A stretch of DNA of 48,674 nt. Source: an uncultured Veillonellaceae bacterium (lineage in GTDB: Bacteria; Bacillota; Negativicutes; Selenomonadales; Selenomonadaceae). Below the pieces are notes generated by a model. The model did no database searches. It saw only the letters and a list, made by a program, of their open reading frames with translations, and was not told where the DNA came from. Position 1 is the stretch's first letter, and each line of letters opens with the position of its first letter. The translations under genes and the position numbers were made by a program. Positions 1-9,300 of the stretch are shown one piece after another. The stretch lies in NCBI GenBank assembly GCA_900314825.1, contig OMWS01000015.1, forward strand, positions 1-48,674, read 5' to 3'.

Positions 1-21
1 GCCTGAGTGACTGTGTACGAA

Positions 22-160
22 TTGGTACGACGTACAGGCCGCTCCCTCCTGACGCTGCGCTTCGCTCCGCGTCTGTCCTCCCTCCAAGGAGGGAGGCTGG
101 AGTTGCGTGAGCCTTTCGCGCTTAACTTAATGACATTGCCCCCAAAGGGGGAGGCGTTGA
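22..160. repeat. GC-rich palindromic repeat cluster, edge of window
   Basis: This non-coding stretch downstream of panC holds palindromic modules of the type CCTCCAAGGAGG and CCCCCAAAGGGGG. The motif CTTAATGACATTG at about 126-138 recurs, inverted, near the other edge of the window (about 48571-48583). No gene is seen here. It belongs to the dispersed repeat families seen throughout the window. Confidence 0.6.
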
Positions 161-168
161 TAGTGAAG

Positions 169-1023
169 TTAATCGAGGATAACGTTGTCAATGAGGCGCG
201 TCTTGCCGATGAAGACGGCAATGGCGAGAAGGCTGGGCTCTGTGATCGTCTTCGTCTCCTGGAGCGCCGGATACGTGTAGATATCCACGTAATCAATCTT
301 CGCGAGCGGCTCTTTCTGGAGTTCTTCCCGCGTGATGCGCTTGAGCGCTTCCGCATCGCGCTCGCCCGCTTCATATGCCGCCTCCGCTGCTTTCAAACTG
401 CGCGACAGTACGACGGCCGCTTGTTTTTCCTCCGCGCTCATGTAGCTGTTGCGCGAGCTCCTTGCGAGGCCGCTTGCCTCGCGGCAGATCGGCACCATGA
501 CGACCTCGACCGGCAGGTTCAAGTCTGCGACGAAGCGGCGCACGACGGCGACTTGCTGCGCGTCCTTCTGGCCGAAGAACGCCTGGTCTGCCCGCGTGAT
601 GTTCATGAGCTTCGTCACGACCGTCGCGACGCCGCGGAAATGGCCGGGACGGCGCGCGCCGCAGAGCACATCCGTGATGCCGTTCTCGACCGTGATGTAC
701 GTGCCGTAGCCCGATGGATACATTTCCTCCGGGCTCGGATGGAACACGGCGTCAACGCCCTCAGCCGCGAGCTTCTCGCAGTCGGCGTCGAATTGGCGCG
801 GATATTTATCATAATCCTCGTTCGGCCCGAACTGCACGGGATTGACGAAGACGGACGCGATGACGACGTCGCAGGCCTTCCTCGCCGCGCGCATCAGCGT
901 CATGTGCCCCTCGTGCAGTGCGCCCATCGTCGGGCAGAGGCCGATCGTCTTGCCCGCGGCCTTTTGTTCTTTTGCGTAGGCGACCGTCTCTGCAACGGTC
1001 GTGAAAATCTTCAGCTCACTCAT
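169..1023 (-). CDS. panC: Pantoate--beta-alanine ligase (pantothenate synthetase)
   Basis: This cytoplasmic enzyme joins pantoate and beta-alanine with ATP in the last step of pantothenate (vitamin B5) synthesis. The 284-residue length is normal for the family. The nucleotidyltransferase motif PTMGALHEGH is at residues 31-40. SVFVNPVQF, FFGQKDAQQ and the KMSKS-like RSSRNSYMS stretch are all intact. The ATG at 1023 is preceded by AGAGG nine bases upstream. The gene overlaps the end of the upstream transporter gene by 8 bases, so its ribosome binding site lies inside that gene and translation is probably coupled. panB and panD are not in the window. Confidence 0.97.
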   Translation of the reverse strand: MSELKIFTTVAETVAYAKEQKAAGKTIGLCPTMGALHEGHMTLMRAARKACDVVIASVFVNPVQFGPNEDYDKYPRQFDADCEKLAAEGVDAVFHPSPEEMYPSGYGTYITVENGITDVLCGARRPGHFRGVATVVTKLMNITRADQAFFGQKDAQQVAVVRRFVADLNLPVEVVMVPICREASGLARSSRNSYMSAEEKQAAVVLSRSLKAAEAAYEAGERDAEALKRITREELQKEPLAKIDYVDIYTYPALQETKTITEPSLLAIAVFIGKTRLIDNVILD

Positions 1024-1966
1024 TGAACGTTACCTCTTTTTGTGAAAGTTTTTCATCGCGCCGCGCAAAATAATTTGCGACGAGCGAACCGGAAATGTTG
1101 TGCCAGACCGAGAAGATCGCGCCCGGGATCGCGGCGGCCGGATTGAAATACAGCACGGCGAGCGCAGCGGCAAGGCCGGAATTCTGCATGCCGACCTCGA
1201 TGGACACCGTGCGCGCACGGCGGCTGTCCATACGGCAAATTTTCGCGAGCCCGTAGCCGAGCGCGAGGCCGATGACATTGTGCAGTACGACGATGACCGC
1301 CATCATGGGACCGACGGCGAAGAGCTTCGACGCCGAAAGCGCGACGACGCCGCCGACGAGCAGCACGATGCAGACGACGGAGATCACGGGCAGCGCCGGC
1401 TCGATGCGCGCGATGCGACGGCCGAGCAGATGATGTGCCGCAAGGCCGAGGAGCACTGGCGCGAGCACCATTTCCGCGATGGAGATCATCATCGCGCCCG
1501 CCGACACCTCGATGCGCGCGTCCGCGTAAAAATACGTCAGCGCCGGCGTCACGATCGGCGCGAGGAGCGTCGTCGTCATCGTCATCGACACCGACAGCGC
1601 GACATCGCCGCGCGCGAGATACGAGATGACATTCGACGCCGTGCCGCCCGGGCACGTGCCGACGAGGATCACGCCGATCGCGAGCTCCGGCGGCAGGCCG
1701 AACGCCTGCACGAGGCCAAATGCGACGAGCGGCATGATGAGGAACTGCGCGGCGACACCAATCGCCACATAGCGCGGCTGCCGCAGCACGGCGCGGAAAT
1801 CATCGACGGAGAGCGTCATGCCCATGCCGAACATCACGATGCCGAGCATCCAACTCACATACCCGCCGACCCACGCCAAGAGCTCCGGATGCCACGCGCC
1901 GACGATACCGGCGAGCACGACGAAGACTGCCATATCATCGACGAGAAATTTTGCCATTCGCTTCAA
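1016..1966 (-). CDS. panS: Bile acid:sodium symporter family protein, PanS-like (likely ketopantoate/pantoate uptake)
   Basis: This 316-residue polytopic inner-membrane protein belongs to the bile acid:sodium symporter (BASS) family. It has about ten hydrophobic segments and the conserved GTCPGGTASNVISYLARGD and SIEVGMQNSGLA stretches that form the crossing helices. BASS transporters carry diverse anions. Salmonella PanS carries ketopantoate, and the 8-base overlap with panC here supports a pantothenate-precursor substrate; the substrate itself is inferred. The start is TTG at 1966 because GGAGG (1976-1980) lies nine bases upstream; the in-frame ATG at 1957 would be 18 bases away. A leader with a terminator-like hairpin precedes it. 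Confidence 0.8.
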   Translation of the reverse strand: MKRMAKFLVDDMAVFVVLAGIVGAWHPELLAWVGGYVSWMLGIVMFGMGMTLSVDDFRAVLRQPRYVAIGVAAQFLIMPLVAFGLVQAFGLPPELAIGVILVGTCPGGTASNVISYLARGDVALSVSMTMTTTLLAPIVTPALTYFYADARIEVSAGAMMISIAEMVLAPVLLGLAAHHLLGRRIARIEPALPVISVVCIVLLVGGVVALSASKLFAVGPMMAVIVVLHNVIGLALGYGLAKICRMDSRRARTVSIEVGMQNSGLAAALAVLYFNPAAAIPGAIFSVWHNISGSLVANYFARRDEKLSQKEVTFNE

Positions 1967-2028
1967 AATAAAAAACCTCCTTCACTGAAGCAACTCCAAC
2001 GGCTTGCAGCAAAAGAGGCCAACCAAAA

Positions 2029-2054
2029 ACGCGCACGGCAAAAGCCATGCGCGT
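2029..2054 (-). terminator. Terminator-like hairpin inside the panS-panC leader (possible attenuator)
   Basis: On the minus strand an 11-base stem (ACGCGCATGGC pairing with GCCGTGCGCGT, one wobble) with a four-base loop is followed by TTTTT. It lies between the predicted promoter (2230-2258) and the panS start at 1966, so it would sit in the 5' leader. Further upstream in the leader, ACAGGAC can pair with GTCCTTGT around another small stem. This is the layout of an attenuator or riboswitch; no known class was recognised. Confidence 0.5.
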
Positions 2055-2229
2055 AACCATTCGCAAAATCGCACCAAAAGCGCCCCTGCCATACAAGGAC
2101 GTAGAACGCCGACGGTTTTCGCAGCTGTCCTGTTTCCACTTCGAAATACAAGCAGCTTCTTCGCGCCCGCGCGGTTTGACTCGTGAAAAGTACGACCCGC
2201 AACGCGGTGTCATCTTTTGCCACGCGGAC

Positions 2230-2258
2230 ATTGTAGCACGCTGGGACGGAAAAGGCAA
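2230..2258 (-). promoter_or_regulatory. Predicted sigma-70-type promoter for panS-panC
   Basis: On the minus strand, TTGCCT (2253-2258), a 17-base spacer and TACAAT (2230-2235). Transcription would start near 2223 and give a leader of about 257 nt before the panS start. Confidence 0.55.
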
Positions 2259-2326
2259 CGCCTCTCCATGCTTCTCGCCCGCGAAAAAAGAAACATCTTT
2301 CACATCTTTCCTTTCCCGCCGAACTA

Positions 2327-2335
2327 TGGTATAAT
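2327..2335 (+). promoter_or_regulatory. Extended -10 promoter for the DUF1858 gene
   Basis: TGGTATAAT is a perfect extended -10 element (TGn-TATAAT), 73 bases upstream of the DUF1858 start. The -35 region is poor, as is common for extended -10 promoters. Confidence 0.6.
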
Positions 2336-2407
2336 GCTTTCACAGAAAAGGAAAGATACCCCTTGGGGGTTTCTGAACTACCAAAATTTTCAGGAGGTTT
2401 TTTCATC

Positions 2408-2617
2408 ATGGCTATCACGAAAGATATGAGCATCCTCGAAGTCGTCCAGAAATATCCGGACACGGCGGAAGTCTTCATGAACGCCGGCATGGGCTGCCTC
2501 GGCTGCGCCGCCGCGCATTTCGAGAACATCGAGCAGGGCGCGCTCGCGCACGGCATCGATGTCGACGCCCTCATGCAGGGCCTCAATGACTGCGTCGGCG
2601 CTACGGCAAACGCATAA
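2408..2617 (+). CDS. DUF1858 (hybrid-cluster-protein-associated redox disulfide domain) protein
   Basis: This 69-residue cytoplasmic protein has the DUF1858 pattern: an N-terminal segment MSILEVVQKYPDTAEVFMNAG followed by GMGCLGC with a CxxC pair at Cys30 and Cys33. Such domains are predicted to carry a redox-active disulfide and often accompany iron-sulfur or hybrid-cluster proteins; the exact role is unknown. The ATG at 2408 follows AGGAGG (2392-2397). The gene stands alone, with its own extended -10 promoter and a strong terminator. Confidence 0.85.
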   Translation: MAITKDMSILEVVQKYPDTAEVFMNAGMGCLGCAAAHFENIEQGALAHGIDVDALMQGLNDCVGATANA

Positions 2618-2633
2618 GTTTTTCCACGCGAAA

Positions 2634-2666
2634 AGCGGGTCTCCAGTACGGAGGCCCGCTTTTTTT
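2634..2666 (+). terminator. Rho-independent terminator of the DUF1858 gene
   Basis: An 11-bp stem (AGCGGGTCTCC with GGAGGCCCGCT) closes a five-base loop and is followed by a run of seven T, 17 bases after the DUF1858 stop codon. Confidence 0.85.
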
Positions 2667-2708
2667 GCGTGCAATTTTATCGCAGTTCCTCAACCGTTTC
2701 CATGTGGA

Positions 2709-2970
2709 TCTGTTGCTGAATGTAACGAATGCAGTAGCCTTTCCCTTAGGGAAAGGGGGACCGCGTAGCGGTGGAAAGGGTACAAGGGTGCGATAGCCAA
2801 ACAAAAACAAGGAATCTTCATAGCATCGAGTCGTTTGCGTTAAAACGTACTGCTTTGAAAACTGCTTTGTATTTGGAACAAATCGCACCCTTGTACCCGC
2901 TCCGCCTCGCTGACGCTCGGCACCTCTCCCAGAGGGAGAGGCTGCTGGACTCGTAACGCTCGGCAACAGA
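2709..2970. repeat. Inverted-repeat (MITE-like) element, copy 1
   Basis: This fills the gap between the DUF1858 terminator and the gene ending at 3010. The two ends are about 85-bp imperfect inverted repeats: TCTGTTGC at 2709-2716 against GCAACAGA at 2963-2970. The innermost part is a perfect 17-bp pair, GGGTACAAGGGTGCGAT (2778-2794) and its complement (2882-2898). The roughly 90-bp core is conserved, in the opposite orientation, in copy 2 at 14231-14450. There is no ORF for a transposase. Confidence 0.75.
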
Positions 2971-3009
2971 ACAAACAATCGAGGAACTGCAACAGCCACT
3001 TTTATGCTC

Positions 3010-4950
3010 TCAAACGCTTATTCCCTTCGCGAGCTCGTCGCAGGCGAACTGGTAGATGCGCGTGCCGCTCAGTGCCTCGGTCGTTGGGCGCGGTGGTTCG
3101 TTTGCTTGCTGGAGCTGCTCGCAGAACGATGGCAACTCGCCTACCGTCTGCTCCGAACAGATCGCGTGCGCGCCGGGATCGCCGGCGCGCTCCAAAGGGC
3201 CTTGCGGCGTGGTCGTCGAGCCCTCGTAGACGGCGTAATCCTGCGCGAGGATCGGTTTCCCCGTCGCCTCCATGAGCCAGATGACGGAGCCGTAGTCGCC
3301 ATAGTAGCCGTCCGCCCAAGCAATGGCGCGGTGGAGGTCGGGCGTATCGTCGAAGATGCCCCGGCCTGCCGCACGGTACTCGGCCACAAGCGCGTCATAC
3401 GCCTCGGCAAACGCCGGCCGCATGCTCTGGAGCGTCGGCGCGAGCAGCGGATGCGGCCGCCACCAGAGCACGACATCGTCCCGCTCGGCGAACGCCCCGA
3501 GCACCCAGCGGATTTTCGGCAAGCATTCCTCCGTGTGGCGCAGCGCGTCGATGAGCGTCACATTGTACAGCACGACGCGCCGTCCCGCTACGCGCTCCGC
3601 CCAGTCTGGCGGCAGCGGATGATCCTCGCGGCGATCCATGCGCACCTTGTCGTACTTCGGCGAGCCGAGCACCTGGAACTTCCCGGGCGCGATCGTCCCG
3701 TCTGGATACGCCGCCACATATTTTTGCCGGTCCGCCTCGCTCTCGAGGACGACGTGATCGGCGACCGCGTAACCAGGGGCGCCCGAGATCATGTCGGGAT
3801 AGATGCATCCGCCCGTGACATAGTACGGCACGAGGACGAGCTCGCGCGTCAAAGATTTCAGCCGCGGCGAAAAGAAGCGTGCATCGACCTGCGTGACCTT
3901 GTTGGCCCCGTCGAACGGATTGTGGATGAAGATGGCATCCGGCCGCAAGCGCGCAAGCTCGCATTCGCGCCAATCGATGGCCGGTACATCTGACGGAAGA
4001 TCGCGGCCTTCCCATTTCCACGTGCGCGGCCGCCCGTCCGCGCCGAGCTCGGCGAACGGGATCGGCACGATGTACGCCCGCGTCGCAGGATCGGCCGCCG
4101 CCGCGCGCCAGATGCTTTCGAGGCTGTCCCACATCGATGCCTTGTACGGCAAAAACGCCATCACGCGCTTGGGGAGCGGCGGCAGCGGCGCAAATATCGG
4201 GCGTGGCTGCTTTGCCGCTCCATGCGTTCTGCGCTTTCCATGTTTTCCGTGTGTCCCGTACAATTCCAGATGCTTCGCCGTCCGTCCTGCCCAGCAGACG
4301 ATGTGATCCGTGATCGGATACAGCACGCCCTTCGTCGCCGCCTGCGCCGCCGCAAGCATCGACTGGCGTGCCGTCACACAGAGCACCTGCCCGCCCGGCC
4401 GCACGGCCGCCAGTGCATGCGCGTAGCCCGCCGCATCAAGCATGCCGTCATCGAACAGCACACAGAGATCATAGCCCTCCGCAGGCGCGGCAAATGTCTC
4501 TGGTGTCAAGCAGAGCACCTCCGGCACACGGGCGAGCGCCGGCGCTGGCTCCTTTTGGACGGTCACGACGCGGAAGCGCCGCAAAGCCGCCATGGCCGCC
4601 TGCTCGTCCGCCGTCGCCGCCCGCGGCGCCGTATCGTCATCCATGCGCGGCGCGAGGATTGCAGCACGCAGCAGGCCTGTCAATCTCAGCGGGACATCAG
4701 TCCCCCCCCCGAGAACAAACATCTGTCCGCCTTGTGTGCACTTCTTCTGTGCCAACGCCAAGAGCAGCACCAGCGCTTCTGCCATCGTTGCAGGCGATTG
4801 GCCGATGGATGAAAGCCGCCGGTCGAGCGCCGCACGGACGAGCGGCGGCATGGCGGACACGTCGAGCAACACGCTCCGCGTATGACCAGCCGCGTAGAAA
4901 TACGTCTGCCCGTCAAACCTGAGGGAACAAGAAATTGTTGATGAAGGCAT
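3010..4950 (-). CDS. CDP-glycerol glycerophosphotransferase-like glycosyltransferase
   Basis: A 646-residue soluble protein. Roughly the first 270 residues are an unrecognised domain. The C-terminal half resembles the GT-B-like fold of CDP-glycerol:poly(glycerophosphate) glycerophosphotransferases: YYVTGGCIYP, QVLGSPKYDKV, WWRPHPLL and the nucleotide-binding ADGYYGDYGSVIWLMEATGKPI. It would transfer a glycerol-phosphate or sugar unit to a surface polymer; donor and acceptor are not known. The ATG at 4950 is chosen because GGAGG lies seven bases upstream; an in-frame start at 5004 has no such site. It is the last gene of the secretion/glycosylation operon, and no clear terminator follows before the repeat at 2709-2970. 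Confidence 0.6.
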   Translation of the reverse strand: MPSSTISCSLRFDGQTYFYAAGHTRSVLLDVSAMPPLVRAALDRRLSSIGQSPATMAEALVLLLALAQKKCTQGGQMFVLGGGTDVPLRLTGLLRAAILAPRMDDDTAPRAATADEQAAMAALRRFRVVTVQKEPAPALARVPEVLCLTPETFAAPAEGYDLCVLFDDGMLDAAGYAHALAAVRPGGQVLCVTARQSMLAAAQAATKGVLYPITDHIVCWAGRTAKHLELYGTHGKHGKRRTHGAAKQPRPIFAPLPPLPKRVMAFLPYKASMWDSLESIWRAAAADPATRAYIVPIPFAELGADGRPRTWKWEGRDLPSDVPAIDWRECELARLRPDAIFIHNPFDGANKVTQVDARFFSPRLKSLTRELVLVPYYVTGGCIYPDMISGAPGYAVADHVVLESEADRQKYVAAYPDGTIAPGKFQVLGSPKYDKVRMDRREDHPLPPDWAERVAGRRVVLYNVTLIDALRHTEECLPKIRWVLGAFAERDDVVLWWRPHPLLAPTLQSMRPAFAEAYDALVAEYRAAGRGIFDDTPDLHRAIAWADGYYGDYGSVIWLMEATGKPILAQDYAVYEGSTTTPQGPLERAGDPGAHAICSEQTVGELPSFCEQLQQANEPPRPTTEALSGTRIYQFACDELAKGISV

Positions 4951-5052
4951 AGACCTTCCTCCATTCCGCACAATGTCATTCATAAGAGAACTGGTGGTGC
5001 GCACCGTCTTACGCTGCTCCGAACTTCAGAACTGTACCCTTTCGATGACCAT

Positions 5053-6312
5053 TCATCGAAGCATCCGCTCCGCCGCCGCCGCGATGGTTTCCGGCTGAAT
5101 GCCTGCGATGCAGTGCGCTTCGTCCAGAGATCGGCAGCCGGCGATCTCGTGGAAGCCGGGCTCGAGATGTTCGCAGCCGGGCGCGGCGTGTGCCGGACGG
5201 ATCTGGAGGGCGCGCGCCTGCCACGGGGCGAAGCGCGCCACGAAGCTCAGCGTGGAAGTTGGCACATCCATCGGGTGGCACCACCACTCGACGATCGGCC
5301 GCCGCGTCGCCGCTGCGATATGCGTGAGCCCCGTGTCGCCGCCCATGTAGAGACGCGCCATCGCGACGAGTGCCGCCGACTGGCGGAGCGGCGTCTGCCC
5401 GACGAGGTCGAGCACGGGACGAGATGCTTTTTTCAACGCTTTTGCAACCTGTGCGCCAGCCGCCTCCTCGCCCGGCCCGCCAAGCAAGACAAACGGGAGG
5501 TTCGACCGGATGCCCATGAGCGCCTTTGCAAGCAGCTCCGGCGGGTACGTTTTTCGCCCTTCGCGCGTGCCGACGGCCACGGCGATGTATGGCCCCGTGA
5601 CGCCACCCTCCATGAGCCTCGCTTTCGCCGTGTCCGTTTCGCTTCTGCGATACCAGAGCTCCAACTTGTCACTTGCCGGTTGGATGCCGAGCCCCGCCCG
5701 CAGCAAGAACAACCCTTTTTCCACCTCATGCACGACGTGCAGCGGCGTCAGGATTGGGCGCGTCAAGAACGCCGCGAGGCCCTTGTCCATTGCGGCCTTC
5801 ACGGGCGAGCAATGCTCTCCAAAGCCGATGCGCTGCCGCGCTCCGCAGAAATACGCGAGTGGGAGGGAATACGTCTCGTCGACATCCCAACGCGGCACGA
5901 GGCAGAGGTCGTAATGCTGTTCCCAGAGATGCGCCGCGCAAAATGCGTGGTCCCACTCGAAGAACTCGCGCATCGGGCTTCCGACCTTTGGCAGATGCTC
6001 CGCGAGAATCACGTGATTCACGTACGGGCAAGGCTCCATGAGAGGATACGGCCCCGGCTTCACGGCGAGGTCGATTTGCGCGTCAGGATACGCCCGCCGC
6101 AGTTCGCGCAAAAACGGAATCGTCAGCACGCAATCCCCGATCTCGTCGAGACGCAAGACGAGAATGCGCTGCGGCGGATCCGCCGCCTCGGTGCGGTATC
6201 CCTCGGCGGCAAATGCCGGCTCCATGTGCTGGAAGATCGTCTTCACGGAAAGGCGTTCCGCCTTCCGGTAGATATCCGCAATCGTGTCAAATGCCTGTGC
6301 GACCAAGGGCAT
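5053..6312 (-). CDS. Glycosyltransferase family 9 (heptosyltransferase-like)
   Basis: A 419-residue GT-B glycosyltransferase. The N-terminal Rossmann start is RILVLRLDEIGDCVLTIPF, where family 9 enzymes bind acceptor. The donor-site motif GGDTGLTHIAAA is at about residues 324-335; the aspartate and nearby glycines are the family hallmark. Family 9 enzymes usually use ADP-heptose or related donors for the lipopolysaccharide core. Here the gene is 18 bases after a multi-domain glycosyltransferase gene in the operon behind the type I secretion genes, so a role in protein or surface-glycan glycosylation is equally possible. There is no signal peptide. Confidence 0.85.
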   Translation of the reverse strand: MPLVAQAFDTIADIYRKAERLSVKTIFQHMEPAFAAEGYRTEAADPPQRILVLRLDEIGDCVLTIPFLRELRRAYPDAQIDLAVKPGPYPLMEPCPYVNHVILAEHLPKVGSPMREFFEWDHAFCAAHLWEQHYDLCLVPRWDVDETYSLPLAYFCGARQRIGFGEHCSPVKAAMDKGLAAFLTRPILTPLHVVHEVEKGLFLLRAGLGIQPASDKLELWYRRSETDTAKARLMEGGVTGPYIAVAVGTREGRKTYPPELLAKALMGIRSNLPFVLLGGPGEEAAGAQVAKALKKASRPVLDLVGQTPLRQSAALVAMARLYMGGDTGLTHIAAATRRPIVEWWCHPMDVPTSTLSFVARFAPWQARALQIRPAHAAPGCEHLEPGFHEIAGCRSLDEAHCIAGIQPETIAAAAERMLR

Positions 6313-6330
6313 CGTTCTCTCCTCGCTTTC

Positions 6331-9300
6331 TCATTTCTTGACGTCTGCGATGCGCGCCATGAGCTCGCGGTCGAGCGCGTCTTTTTGGGCGAGCAGCTCT
6401 TTGTAGATCTTTGCGCGCTCCAGATAGTGCTGGCTCATGAGGCGGTGCTCCTTCACGTATTGGTACGCCGCTGCCGCGATGGCGCGGCGGTACGCATCAT
6501 CCTCGATAAGGTGCGTGAGCTTCGCCTCGAATTCTTTCGGATTCCGATAAATGCAACCCGTGCAGCCGTCGACGACCGTGCGCTCGTACACCGTCGGCGA
6601 CGCGAGCACGACGGCGCCGTGCCCGGCGCTCTCGATGAACTTCAGATCGCTCTTCGTGCGATTGAACGCCGAATCGTGGAGCGGCAAGAGCGCAATGTCC
6701 GCCGTATGCAGCACCTTCTGGTACACCGGATACGGCACGAAGCGGCCTTCCCACTGCTTCGGATCGGCGACGAACTCCTTGTCCTGCGTCTCAAGCGCCT
6801 GATAAAACAGCGGGTCCGCGAGCACGCGGAAAAACACCTTGCCCGCATGCGTTTTCGCTACGCGATTCAAAGCCGGCAGGATGTCCTGCCAGTCCTTTTC
6901 GCGATTCAAAGCGCCAAAGAAGATTGTCACGCGCCCGTCGCGTTTCTGCGCCTCTGCCACATAGTCACGCGGTGCGGGCAGCTCCATCAGCTGGTTCTCC
7001 AGCACGAAGACGTGCGGATTGTATGGCCGCACGACCTCGGCAAGCGCCGGTGTCGAGACCTGCACGGCATGCACGGCGCGGTAGTCCAGATACGCCGACG
7101 CCACGTTCTTCTCATGCCAGAGGATCGGATTGTCATCGATCTCGTAGAAGATGAGGTCAAAGTGCTCGCGCAGCGTCTTCGTCGTCTGCAGCGCTTCCTC
7201 CACGCTCGTGAAGCCGTGCCGCTGCCGGATGGCGATGCTGCCCGCCACCTTTTTCGGCGCGAAGCGCATCTGCGTCGCGCTCGACTGCAAGATCCATCCA
7301 AGCTCCGCCCGCAGGAAGCTGTCCGGTTCCTCGACGCGCACGCGCGCCGTCACCGTCGCCTCGCCGATGATGGACTGGACGTAGATTGGCGCTGTCTTCT
7401 GGCGCGCCGCGCGCACGACGAAGCTCCGTGTCCAAAGGTCTCTGCCGTTTTCCGGGGCTGGACAGCCATGCGCCGCGCCCCAAGTGGTGAGCTGTTGGAA
7501 AAGCACAACGGTCGCTTCATCTTTGGCCAGTGCCTGCTCCTGCGCGTCCTTTTGCGGCACGACGTAGACGGACGCCATACCTGCCGCACGCAAAAGCTTC
7601 ACAAGCTCCTCTAGCGTGCGCCGTCCGGCCGCAGGCTCTGGATGACCGGCAAGTGCCGCGAGCGCGTCACGGAAATACGCGGGATTGCGCAGCATGAAGA
7701 CCATCTGTCCGCGCTCCGAGAGGTGCGCCGCGTGCGCACGTAGCGTCTCCGCTGTGATCGCCACTGAATCCTCTGGGCCGTAGGCGATGCAGTCAAGATC
7801 GGATAATCCCGTCTGCGTGAAATCGTACGCCTCCGCCGTCCCGACGCACGCGCCCGTGAGCACACGCGCCGCCGCCGCCACGTCCGCCGCACGGCGCGTC
7901 ACGCCATAGTAGCGGCACGCCGGCTGGCGGCGCAAGAATGCCACGCCGTCCGCGCCCGTACCGCAGCCGAATTCCAGCACCGTCCGCGCTGCCGCCGGCA
8001 GCTGGCCTGCGAACCACGTGGCCGCCTGTTCCTCGGCCGATGGCACTGCCACCTTCGGCATCGTCGTCCGGATGACCTGTGGCGCTGATTTTTTCGGCTC
8101 CGCCTGTTTCTTTGCCATACGTTTCTCCTGTTCTTCCGATCGAGAATCTCGTAACTGCGTGACCCTCTCCGCCTCGCATTCGCTCGGCACCTCCCCCAAG
8201 GGGGGAGGCTTCGGGCGTGTACGCTTTTCCATCGTTTTTGTCTCTTTGAGATTCTTCCTGCACTCCGCAAGCAGCTCCTCCACCTGCGGCAGCGCCGTGC
8301 GGAACGTGTCGTAGTCCTTCGGGCAAGCGGCCGGAAACGCCGCTTCGCGTTGTTGCGCGTCCATGAACAGTTGCTCCGCTTGCGCATAGTCCCCCGCGTT
8401 CATCGCGAGCACGGCGAGCCGCGCATACGAATCCGGCAGCTCCGGTGCCTCGCGCCGCGTGCGCTCGCAGACGGCGCGCAACCGCGCCGTGTCGCCGAGC
8501 TTTTCCGCTGCCGATTGATAGTTCCGCCAAATTTCGAGCTCCCCCGTCACCGGGTGCTCGCCCGCCGCCAGCGAGAGCTCGACTTCGCGACAGACGTCCT
8601 CCCAGCGCCCAAGGTTCAGATACGCGCCTGAGAGGTAGTAGTGGAGGAACAGCTTCTCCGTCCCTTCGCGCTCCAGCTTTTCCAAGAGCGCGAGATTCCG
8701 CGCCGTCTTCGCCGCCTGCCGCTCCGGCGCATAGCCGCGGTGCAGCAGCAAGATATCCTCGGCGCGGATGTTCGCGATGGCCACATGATGGCCATCCGCA
8801 TACGCAAGGTATTCATGGATCGGATCGCGGTAACAGAGGTCTGGTACGAGCTTGATCATGCGCACCGCCGGATTATCCGGCAGGCCGACCGGCTGCCCCG
8901 CCATGTCAATTTCATGGCGCACGAGCTGAAGCGCATCCGCGCCCTGGGCATCCGCGAGCGTCGCCGCCTCGCGCAATCTGCCGCCGCGCGACGCATCGGA
9001 CAGCCGCTCGTCCGAGTCTGGAAAAAAGGCCCACGTACCGTGGGCCTTCGAAAGGGCGAAATTCTTCGCAGCCGCGAAATCATCCCGCCAAGCAAATGGA
9101 TAAACCTGCGGCGTAAAACGCCGCGCGATCTCGACCGTCGCATCCTGCGATCCCGTATCGACGACAATGAGCTCATCGACCTCGCCTACGAAACTCTCAA
9201 GACACCAAGCGATGTCCTCTGCGCCATCGCGCACGATGACGCACGCCGAGAGCACGAACGGTTTCGCGTCCGCTGCCTCTGGTGTGACAGCTGCAACAGA

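Noticed and set aside
1963..2586. Minus-strand ORF covering the DUF1858 gene and panS leader
   Set aside because: No family resemblance; it runs antisense to the DUF1858 gene and through the leader hairpin. The sense gene has promoter, RBS and terminator.
2709..2970. CRISPR array or tRNA in the repeat regions
   Set aside because: Repeats are single inverted pairs, not regularly spaced direct repeats, and no cloverleaf was found.
5113..7614. Long plus-strand ORF (833 codons) and similar ones at 9300-12116, 14450-16819 and 44238-45584
   Set aside because: They lie antisense to well-supported genes, have Arg/His/Asp-rich low-information sequence typical of antisense frames in GC-rich DNA, and lack ribosome binding sites.
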